Below, piece by piece: positions 8,819 through 15,992 of a stretch of DNA of 54,061 nucleotides. The stretch lies in NCBI GenBank assembly GCA_964410215.1, contig CAYPHA010000029.1, forward strand, positions 1 through 54,061. Direction: 5' to 3'. Source of the DNA: CAYPHA01 sp964410215 (GTDB lineage Bacteria > Calditrichota > Calditrichia > Calditrichales > CAYPHA01). The notes under the pieces are model-generated. The model was given only the letters and a program-made list of their open reading frames with translations. It searched no databases and was not told where the DNA came from. The position numbers and the translations under genes were made by a program. Each line of letters starts with the position of its first letter. Position 1 is the stretch's first letter.

Positions 8819-9742
8819 ATGAAAGCAGTGCTAAGTCCGAAATCAGGCGGACCTGATATACTTCAATACAAAGAAATTGCAAAACCTCAACCTGAACCAG
8901 ATGAAATTTTAGTAAAAATCCATTTTGCCAGCGTCACCAGTGGTGATGTATATTTACGTAAATTTAATCGGGCTTTTTTAAAGGTCGTTGGTTTATTTGT
9001 CGGTTTTAAACCAATGACAATACCAGGTGTGGAATATGCCGGCATCATCGAAAAGACCGGTTCTCGAGTGAGCGCTTTCTCCCGGGGTGATACCGTCTGC
9101 GGTACCACAACCGGTTTAAAATATGGCGCTAATGCGGAATATGTTTGTGTTCCGGAAAAAGCTAAGATGGGTGTCATCACCAAAAAACCAGAGACCATTT
9201 CTTTTCAGGATGCTGCCTGTACGCCTGTAGGTTCCATGACCGCGATGTGGTTCTTAAAAAAAGCCTCTCTTAAAAAAGGCGATCATATTTTAATTTACGG
9301 CGCTTCCGGTTCGGTGGGAAGCTTTGCTGTGCAGCTGGCAAAACATTATGGCGCAACAGTGACCGCTGTCTGCAGTTCAGCCAATGTTGAATGGATGAAA
9401 TCGCTTGGAGCGGACAATGTCATTGACTACAAAAAAGAAAATTTTTCGGATAGTGACCAAAAATATGACCATATATTTGATGCGGTAGGAAAAATTAAAA
9501 AATCCCAAAGTGCCTCGGCCCTGGTTGAAAACGGAAAATTTGTCACCGTAAGAAGCCTGACGAAAGAAAAGGTGGAAGACTTTGAATATGTTTTAAACCT
9601 GGTTGCGTCCGGAGAAATTAAAACGGTCATTGATAGAACGTATCCACTGGAGCAAATTGCAGAAGCCCATCGGTATGTGGGTTCCGGACGTAAAAAGGGG
9701 CATGTCGCAATTAAGGTTGCCGGCCCTGTGCCGCATCAGTAA
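8819..9742 (+). CDS. NAD(P)-dependent medium-chain dehydrogenase, quinone-oxidoreductase type
   Basis: Zinc-independent medium-chain dehydrogenase/reductase resembling quinone oxidoreductases (NADPH:quinone or enone reductase activity). A GroES-like fold occupies the first ~120 residues (PGVEYAGIIEKTG). The Rossmann motif GASGSVGSFAVQLAKHYGA follows near residue 160. The catalytic-zinc ligands of alcohol dehydrogenases are absent. I chose ATG 8819 (MKAVLSP, usual for the family, with GAGGAG 8 nt upstream). ATG 8804 or 8744 in the same frame would add 5 or 25 residues that do not look conserved. Cytoplasmic; no local pathway partner is evident. Confidence 0.8.
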   Translation: MKAVLSPKSGGPDILQYKEIAKPQPEPDEILVKIHFASVTSGDVYLRKFNRAFLKVVGLFVGFKPMTIPGVEYAGIIEKTGSRVSAFSRGDTVCGTTTGLKYGANAEYVCVPEKAKMGVITKKPETISFQDAACTPVGSMTAMWFLKKASLKKGDHILIYGASGSVGSFAVQLAKHYGATVTAVCSSANVEWMKSLGADNVIDYKKENFSDSDQKYDHIFDAVGKIKKSQSASALVENGKFVTVRSLTKEKVEDFEYVLNLVASGEIKTVIDRTYPLEQIAEAHRYVGSGRKKGHVAIKVAGPVPHQ

Positions 9743-9762
9743 TATTAAGGTTGTTATCTTAG

Positions 9763-10320
9763 ATGGTAGTCGTAAAGAACCTAATAGCAGGCTTTCTCAT
9801 TTTTGGAGCCTTTATTTTGTGCGTATGGTTCGCCGGATTGCTTCCTGCTGACCATTGGGGCTTCGCAATAGCTGTAAATTTTTTATTTATGATCATCTTT
9901 ACCATCATTTTTGACACCTTGATTTCTCCGATTTTTTCAGAAAAATATTTTAGATCCAAACCTTTTGAAAAAGAAGGATCGATCTACAGGTGGTTTGGCA
10001 TAATGTATTATAAACGCGCCTTGAAATTGATCGGATGGGAAAAGATTATTCGAAAAGACCAGCGAATAAAACATAATCTGGATGCACTGACAACGTTCGA
10101 AAGATGGACACAGGGATCGGAAGCTATACATTTATTTGCTGCTATTTCCGTGATTGCTTATACAGTTTGGGTTGGATGGAGCTATTCCATACGTGAGATC
10201 CGATGGTTCGTCATAGCAAATATCATCGTCAATGTATATCCCGTCATGCTGCAACGATACAACCGGCCGCGCATATACCGATTGATCAGATATCAACAAG
10301 TGCGTATTCGAAATAAATAG
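9763..10320 (+). CDS. CrtO-family membrane protein (glycosyl-diaponeurosporenoate acyltransferase-like)
   Basis: Small integral membrane protein of 185 residues with two N-terminal hydrophobic helices (residues ~5-25 and 30-52) and two more near residues 120-160. An FEKEG...YRWF block in the middle and the C-terminal NVYPVMLQRYNRPRIYRL block resemble CrtO, the staphyloxanthin acyltransferase. Homologues of this family are widespread outside carotenoid loci, and no carotenoid gene is nearby, so the natural acceptor is unknown. The gene begins 20 bp after the dehydrogenase and may be cotranscribed with it. Confidence 0.6.
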   Translation: MVVVKNLIAGFLIFGAFILCVWFAGLLPADHWGFAIAVNFLFMIIFTIIFDTLISPIFSEKYFRSKPFEKEGSIYRWFGIMYYKRALKLIGWEKIIRKDQRIKHNLDALTTFERWTQGSEAIHLFAAISVIAYTVWVGWSYSIREIRWFVIANIIVNVYPVMLQRYNRPRIYRLIRYQQVRIRNK

Positions 10321-10533
10321 TTTAGCAATATCATTTAATAAGAAAATGAAATGAGAAACTTTAACACAAAGATTGACTGTTATGCCTAAACCAAACAAAA
10401 CCGCATTTCAGAGACAGCGCGGAAGGCAGATCAGAATATAAAAGCCAATCATCCCAAAGGAAGAGATGCGGGACCAAAAGAAAAAAATAAATTATGAATC
10501 ACCTGGTGAACGTATGAGAGAAAGGACACGACG
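10321..10533. other. 213-bp intergenic stretch with no recognisable gene
   Basis: AT-rich DNA between the CrtO-like gene and the epimerase gene. The only short frame with an ATG (10382, about 19 codons) lacks a ribosome site and resembles nothing I recognise. No clear hairpin, tRNA or repeat is seen. It probably contains the promoter for the epimerase gene. Confidence 0.4.
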
Positions 10534-11466
10534 ATGCAGACAATCTTAGGTTCCGGTGGTGCTATTGGGACTGAACTCGCCAAGGCGCTGCCTGAATACA
10601 CCAACACCATCAGACTGGTCAGCAGAAATCCAAAAAAGGTCAATCAAACGGATGAACTATTGGCGGCAGATTTACTCAATCCTGAGGAGGTGAAACAAGC
10701 CGTGGAAGGATCGTCCATTGTTTACGTGACCGTCGGTTTTGCCTACAACCATAAAATCTGGAAAGAAAAGTGGCCAAAATTCACGAAAAATGTCATTGAT
10801 GCATGTCTGGAACATAACTGCAAACTCGTTTTTTTTGATAATATTTATATGTATGATCCCGGTTTTTTAAGCAATATGACAGAGGATACACCGATTGGTC
10901 CGGTAAGTAAAAAGGGACAGGTACGTGCTCAAATATTTAGAATGATAATGGATAGTATCGAATCAAAAAAGCTTACGGCTTTAATCGCACGTTGTGCAGA
11001 CTATTATGGTCCCAATATAAAAAATACGAGTCTTCTTACTGAAATGGTATTCGATCCTTTAAGTAAAGGGAAAAAGGCCAGTTGGATGAGTTCTGTTAAC
11101 CATAAACACTCTTTTACCTATACCCCCGACGCGGGAAAGGCCACGGCATTATTAGGCAATACGGCGGAAGCCTATAACCAGGTCTGGCATCTTCCAACCG
11201 CTTCCAATCCTATGACAGGCAAAGAATGGATCGAGGCCATTGCAAAAGAGATGAAGGCGAAACCAAAATATCAGGTGGCATCGAAATTTATTGTAAAACT
11301 TCTGGGCCTATTCATTCCCATTATGAGAGAGATGCCTGAAATGATGTATCAATATGACCGGGATTATGTGTTCAATTCGGATAAATTTGAAAAGACGTTC
11401 GAATTCCAAACAACGCCGTATTTGGAGGGAATCAGGGAAATTGTTGAGTCTGACTATCAAAAATAA
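10534..11466 (+). CDS. NAD-dependent epimerase/dehydratase family protein (extended SDR)
   Basis: Short-chain dehydrogenase/reductase of the atypical or extended class. The N-terminal nucleotide-binding motif is TILGSGGAIGTELAKAL (GxGGxxG, residues 3-19). An acidic strand and a V-x-V-T strand follow. The active-site Tyr/Lys pair of classical SDRs is not obvious: YYGP near residue 155 is the likely Tyr block. At 310 residues, with no signal peptide, it is cytoplasmic. Members of this group include sugar-nucleotide epimerases and uncharacterised NAD(P)-binding proteins. Substrate unknown; GC and spacing match its accessory neighbours. The start has AAAGGA upstream. Confidence 0.75.
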   Translation: MQTILGSGGAIGTELAKALPEYTNTIRLVSRNPKKVNQTDELLAADLLNPEEVKQAVEGSSIVYVTVGFAYNHKIWKEKWPKFTKNVIDACLEHNCKLVFFDNIYMYDPGFLSNMTEDTPIGPVSKKGQVRAQIFRMIMDSIESKKLTALIARCADYYGPNIKNTSLLTEMVFDPLSKGKKASWMSSVNHKHSFTYTPDAGKATALLGNTAEAYNQVWHLPTASNPMTGKEWIEAIAKEMKAKPKYQVASKFIVKLLGLFIPIMREMPEMMYQYDRDYVFNSDKFEKTFEFQTTPYLEGIREIVESDYQK

Positions 11467-11529
11467 GTTACAGCAAAACAGAATAAAACATGACGAGTAG
11501 AGAGAGATTTTACGATTGGCAAAAATTCC

Positions 11530-11898
11530 ATGAAGTCATTTTATTATTGTTCGAGGATCCGGAATTTGTACATAATAGACTATATTGCTGGAAATGAAAA
11601 AATTGTCACCCAAATGATTGAGAATGGACATGAAATCGGGCATCATATGACCAGTGATGAACCGAGCTACAGATTATCTGATTCAGCCTTTTCAAAGAAG
11701 TTCAAGAGAGCCGATCGTATTCTATCAAAATATGGTCAAGTTCGCTGGTTTCGTCCCGGTTCCATCATTATTCTTCATGATCGGGGTGATAGAGGAAAAC
11801 GTACGATTAAGACGCTGAAACATATTCTGCCAAAATTAAAAGCAAGGGGATACAGGTTTGTAACACTGTCAAAGCTATACGATTCAAAAATTGAATAA
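11530..11898 (+). pseudogene. Polysaccharide deacetylase (NodB-like) remnant with lost N-terminus and internal deletion
   Basis: Only pieces of a carbohydrate esterase 4-type domain remain. GHEIGHHM (with the metal-binding HxxxH) and WFRPGS are followed at once by IIILHDRGDRG and a normal C-terminus (KARGYRFVTLSKL). In intact relatives the FRPG block is separated from the GSIIILHD block by roughly 50-70 residues, and the TFDDGP metal/base motif precedes GHEIG. Here TFDDGP is missing and the two blocks are joined near 11750-11765. The first ~20 codons do not look like this family. The residual frame is open for 122 codons but cannot make a working deacetylase. It is classed as a pseudogene from missing catalytic parts. 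Confidence 0.75.
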
Positions 11899-11976
11899 AC
11901 GATTTTTGTTGAATAAATTTTAGAATAATCACGGGTCAGACTTGAAATCAGGTCGGCAGTGACTAAAGAGGAAATC

Positions 11977-12708
11977 ATGCCTGCACTATCTGTTTATTTA
12001 TATGTGATACTTATTTTCGCCGCTTCCATTCTGGATCAACAAAAGGATCTTCCGAGAGTTAAATCAGCCATTTCTGAGAAATTAAAGCTCGTTGAACGCA
12101 TATTTCAGGAAAAAAATACCAGCTTTCCGCCTGATGCGCTATTCCTGCGCATATTTAAGGCCGAAAAATCAGTAGAAGTATGGGCTAAAGCTGCTGAAAT
12201 AGATACGTTCACGCTGATTAAATCGTATACTTTCTGTGCATCCTCGGGTACCCTTGGTCCAAAGAGGAAGCAGGGTGACTTACAAATCCCGGAGGGATTT
12301 TACCATCTAAGCGCCTTTAATCCGTATAGCAGGTTTTACCTTTCCTTGCGCATTAACTATCCCAATGAACTGGATAGATTACTTGGAGATAAGAACAGTC
12401 CCGGAGGAGATATCTTCATTCATGGCGATTGTGTCACCATTGGATGTATTCCCATCACGGATGATCTGATTAAAGAACTCTATGTAATGGCCTTGTACAC
12501 CGTAGATGACACTCAAAATAATATTCCGGTTCATATCTTTCCAACGGTTATGACAAACGAAAAGCTGGCACAAATAAATCACATATCCGGTGCTAAACAT
12601 GCATCATTTTGGGACAATTTAAGAATCGGATATGCCTATTTTGAAAAATACCATAAGTTACCACGCGTCCGTATCGATCGGAACTCAAAGACATATGTGT
12701 TTGATTAA
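11977..12708 (+). CDS. Exported L,D-transpeptidase (YafK/YkuD type)
   Basis: Peptidoglycan-active enzyme with a YkuD catalytic core. The active-site block HGDCVTIGC places His149 and Cys157 in the usual HxxxxxxGC spacing, followed by IPITDD. Upstream, SSGTLGPKRKQGDLQIPEG is the conserved substrate-groove segment of the YafK-like branch, whose best-known members attach or remove lipoproteins or act on murein cross-links. The hydrophobic N-terminus (PALSVYLYVILIFAASI) is a signal peptide or anchor. ATG 11977 is preferred over the in-frame GTG 11959 because AAGAGGAA lies just before it. 243 residues. The gene seems intact, unlike the deacetylase remnant before it. Confidence 0.85.
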   Translation: MPALSVYLYVILIFAASILDQQKDLPRVKSAISEKLKLVERIFQEKNTSFPPDALFLRIFKAEKSVEVWAKAAEIDTFTLIKSYTFCASSGTLGPKRKQGDLQIPEGFYHLSAFNPYSRFYLSLRINYPNELDRLLGDKNSPGGDIFIHGDCVTIGCIPITDDLIKELYVMALYTVDDTQNNIPVHIFPTVMTNEKLAQINHISGAKHASFWDNLRIGYAYFEKYHKLPRVRIDRNSKTYVFD

Positions 12709-12768
12709 AGAGTCAGCATATTTCGATTCCGCTGGACGAGCAATTCTATTAACTTTTGGGAATAAAAA

Positions 12769-13569
12769 ATGAAACGAATGATAACAGTTATCCTGGCACT
12801 CCTGTTCAACTTTTATACCATTTTTTCACAGGATCCGAATGAGGCACAGAACATTGTTAAAGTGCTGACTTTCAATATTTTTCATGGAGAAACAATGAAT
12901 GGCGATTTTAATCTGGACAAAATTGCCCAAGTGATTAAAAAAACGGATCCGGACCTCGTTGCTTTACAGGAAGTTGATTTTAAAACAAACAGGGCAAAAA
13001 AATACGACCTTGCAACAGAACTCGGGTGGCGGTTAAAAATGGCGCCTGTCTTTGGTCGGGCAATGCACTTTGACGGTGGTGAATACGGTGAAGGTATTCT
13101 ATCAAAGTATACCTTTTTGAAATTTCGAAATGTTGCACTCCCCTATACGGCGGGAAATGAACCAAGGTCCGCGATAGAAATAACGACCGTTCTATCTTCG
13201 GGCGACACGATCGCATTTGTCGGCACGCATCTGGATCATCTTCCGGACGAAACGGACAGAATTGCTCAGGTTAACGAAATCAATAAGCAATTTTCATTGA
13301 ATATGTATCCGACCATTTTAGCCGGTGACTTAAACGCGACACCCGGGAGTAAACCGATTAACATTCTCGAAAACATGTGGGGTTCCTCATACGATAAACA
13401 AGAGCCCAAACCTACCTATCCATCTTATAATCCCCGTAAAAAAATAGATTACATTATGTTTTTCCCGAAAAACAGATGGAAAGTCAATGCGACTCATGTA
13501 ATTCAGGATTCCATCGCTTCTGATCATTGCGCCTATCTGGTAATTTTGGAACTGCTGGACAAACCCTGA
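12769..13569 (+). CDS. Secreted endonuclease/exonuclease/phosphatase-family hydrolase
   Basis: Metal-dependent phosphoesterase fold of the DNase I/sphingomyelinase superfamily. All key blocks are present in order: LTFNIFHG (Asn), LQEVD (catalytic Glu), VGTHLDH, GDLNATPGS (Asp/Asn) and the terminal SDHCAY. The signal peptide occupies residues 1-20 (ending FSQ), so it acts in the periplasm or outside. 266 residues is a single-domain length. The substrate could be a nucleic acid, a phospholipid or an inositol phosphate; the sequence does not decide. Monocistronic, with about 60 bp to the gene before and 180 bp to the gene after. Confidence 0.85.
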   Translation: MKRMITVILALLFNFYTIFSQDPNEAQNIVKVLTFNIFHGETMNGDFNLDKIAQVIKKTDPDLVALQEVDFKTNRAKKYDLATELGWRLKMAPVFGRAMHFDGGEYGEGILSKYTFLKFRNVALPYTAGNEPRSAIEITTVLSSGDTIAFVGTHLDHLPDETDRIAQVNEINKQFSLNMYPTILAGDLNATPGSKPINILENMWGSSYDKQEPKPTYPSYNPRKKIDYIMFFPKNRWKVNATHVIQDSIASDHCAYLVILELLDKP

Positions 13570-13748
13570 CAGCCAGAAAATCAATGTGAGGATTATTGCA
13601 TCGGGTCTATTTTCGCAGTAATATTTATGTAATTAATATAAAATCATTTTTACTTCCTTTGTAAAATCTTACTATTTTGGAAAGAGCAAATATCCGTAAA
13701 ATCCACTCATATTTTGCATTCAACCGAAAAAAGTAAATAAAGAAAGAG

Positions 13749-15977
13749 ATGAAAATGAAAATAATTTTAATTCTGTTTTATTTATTATGCCTCGCCACCA
13801 CCACTCCTGCTCATGATATATATGTTACTCCTGATGGAGATGACTCTAATCCCGGGACAAAGGAAAAACCAGTCACCACCCTTGAAGCCGCTCGGGATTT
13901 AATACGGCAATACAAGGCCATAAACGATTTGCCGGAAGGCGGAATTACCGTTTGGATTGGCAAAGGTCAATATAACCTGAAAGGCCCCTTAATTCTTAAT
14001 GAAAATGATTCGGGTGAACCGGGGGCACCTATCATTTGGCGGTCCTTTCTCAATGAACATGTGAGTGTAAGCGGCGGCAAGTGTATTCCTTCCGAAAAAT
14101 TTATTAGAGTTACTAATAGTTCCATTCTCAGTAGACTTTCAAAAAGTGCTGCCCGAAATGTTATGGAGGTGAGCCTGAATGAATTGGGCATTTATGATTA
14201 TGGGCAGATAAAACAGTTTGGCCATGCCATTTCAGTATGTCCTGCACCGATCGAGCTTTTCTTTAATCATGATGCTATGACATTGGCCCGTTATCCAAAC
14301 AACGGTTATATTAAAATCGGAAAAGTTATAGATGGCGGTTCTGTACCCCGGAATCGTGATTATAGCGGACGCGGCGCACGGTTTGAATATACGGATCCCA
14401 GGCATGCTAAATGGGCCGGACAAAAAGATGTCTGGTTTCAGGGATCTTTCAATTATGGATTTGCCGACGACAACATTTTAGTAGAATCGATTGATCCTGA
14501 AAAAAAACAGGTTAAACTGGCCACACCGTCTTTATATGGTGTTGCTCATGGACGGGATTTTCAGCATTATGTTGCCAGGAATATACTGGACGAACTGGAT
14601 AGCCCCGGAGAATGGTATCTGGACAGAGTATCCGGGACACTCTATTTCTGGCCTCCGGATGATTTAGCAGGCAGTTCAATAATGGTTTCAATATTGGAAG
14701 ATCCCATAATCTGTTTGGAAGGAGCGCGTTCTGTAACCATAAGAGACCTGACCATAGAAGTTGGAAGGGGTATTGGGATTTATATTGAGCGGGGAGCAAA
14801 CAACCTGATAGCAGGTTGTACAGTCAGAAATTTAGGTACCAGTGGCATATTTATGGGACAGGGCGCGCGTCAGACTTTCCCGGGTATAACGCATGACGAC
14901 TATGAAGGTGTACCGGTTTCACGCCGTATAGGAAATCTGCAGGGTCATATTTACAAATATACGTCATGGGACCGCAAGGCGGGTTCGAATCATGGTATTT
15001 TAAGTTGTGATATTTACAATACAGGATGCGGAGGTATTTATCTCAGTGGGGGAAGTAAGCGAAAACTGATCCCTGGAAATAATTATGTTGAAAATTGCAA
15101 GGTGTACAACTACAATCGAAGAAACAAATTCCTATGGTCAGGAATAAACATCGATGGCTGTGGGAACAGAATCTCCCACTGCGAAATATTTGATTCTGAG
15201 TGGCAGGCCATATATGTTCATGGTAATGAACACGTTTTTGAGTTCAACAATATTCATCATGTAACATTAAATTCCGATGATACGTCTCCCTGGTATATTG
15301 GTCGTGACCCCAGTGATAGGGGGAATGTGATCAGGTACAATTATTTTCACCATATTGGCAATCCCAACCGTATGAATATGGGTATTTATTGCGACGACTC
15401 AAGCACAGATATATTGGTTTATGGCAATGTATTTTACAAAATGAATACCAAACATGGGGTACTCTTTACGAATAGTGGCTGGGATTTGAAAATGAAAAAT
15501 AATATTGTTATCGAACCACTTTTTTATACCGTAGAAATTTCTTCTCCTTTTTATACCTGGGCCAGAGGTAGCGGGCCGGCAATGTTTGGAGAAGATGGTT
15601 TGCTGAGAAAACGTTTAACAGAAAATGTTAGTATTTATCAAAGTCCTTATTCAGAGAGATATCCGGAGTTAATCAATTATTTACATCCTATCATTGACGG
15701 CAAAGAGTGGGAAGGCATGAGGCCGCGAAGAAATGTATTATCCGGAAATCTCATTGTTGGCGGGCCTGAAGAACCGGTAAGTTTAAGGGGCGAACATGCC
15801 CAATGCGAATCAGTAAACAACTATAGAACAGACACTGATCCCGGATTTGTCGATTATCCGAATGAGAATTTTAACCTTCGTCCCGATTCCGAAGTATTCC
15901 AGAAAATCCCGGGCTTCGAACCCATTCCCTTTGATAAAATGGGCTTGTATATTGACGCGTTCAGGAAAGCAGAATAG
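13749..15977 (+). CDS. Secreted right-handed parallel beta-helix protein, probable polysaccharide-active enzyme
   Basis: Signal peptide at residues ~1-21, then DIYVTPDGDDSNPGT, a common opening of secreted beta-helix glycan enzymes. Residues ~330-640 are rich in short strands with repeated G-[IV]-x-[IVL] and N-x-[IV] turns (for example YNTGCGGIYLSGGS). A GEWYLDRVSGTLYFWPP block around residue 290 occurs in many beta-helix glycosidases or lyases of Bacteroidota-type genomes, including relatives of GH141 and GH120, but I cannot assign a CAZy family with confidence. 742 residues. It lies 15 bp before the DUF5703 glycosidase, so the two probably form an operon against the same glycan. Confidence 0.75.
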   Translation: MKMKIILILFYLLCLATTTPAHDIYVTPDGDDSNPGTKEKPVTTLEAARDLIRQYKAINDLPEGGITVWIGKGQYNLKGPLILNENDSGEPGAPIIWRSFLNEHVSVSGGKCIPSEKFIRVTNSSILSRLSKSAARNVMEVSLNELGIYDYGQIKQFGHAISVCPAPIELFFNHDAMTLARYPNNGYIKIGKVIDGGSVPRNRDYSGRGARFEYTDPRHAKWAGQKDVWFQGSFNYGFADDNILVESIDPEKKQVKLATPSLYGVAHGRDFQHYVARNILDELDSPGEWYLDRVSGTLYFWPPDDLAGSSIMVSILEDPIICLEGARSVTIRDLTIEVGRGIGIYIERGANNLIAGCTVRNLGTSGIFMGQGARQTFPGITHDDYEGVPVSRRIGNLQGHIYKYTSWDRKAGSNHGILSCDIYNTGCGGIYLSGGSKRKLIPGNNYVENCKVYNYNRRNKFLWSGINIDGCGNRISHCEIFDSEWQAIYVHGNEHVFEFNNIHHVTLNSDDTSPWYIGRDPSDRGNVIRYNYFHHIGNPNRMNMGIYCDDSSTDILVYGNVFYKMNTKHGVLFTNSGWDLKMKNNIVIEPLFYTVEISSPFYTWARGSGPAMFGEDGLLRKRLTENVSIYQSPYSERYPELINYLHPIIDGKEWEGMRPRRNVLSGNLIVGGPEEPVSLRGEHAQCESVNNYRTDTDPGFVDYPNENFNLRPDSEVFQKIPGFEPIPFDKMGLYIDAFRKAE

Positions 15978-15992
15978 ACGCAGGGAAATAAA

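Noticed and set aside
13570..13748. Possible Bacteroidota-type promoter (TTTG ... TAnnTTTG) before the beta-helix gene
   Set aside because: TTTG and TATTTTG elements are present, but neither the spacing nor the second element fits the consensus; AT-rich DNA gives such matches by chance.
7131..13748. Integron-type attC sites between the single genes
   Set aside because: I looked for paired core sites and imperfect palindromes in the gaps and found none; spacing is irregular.
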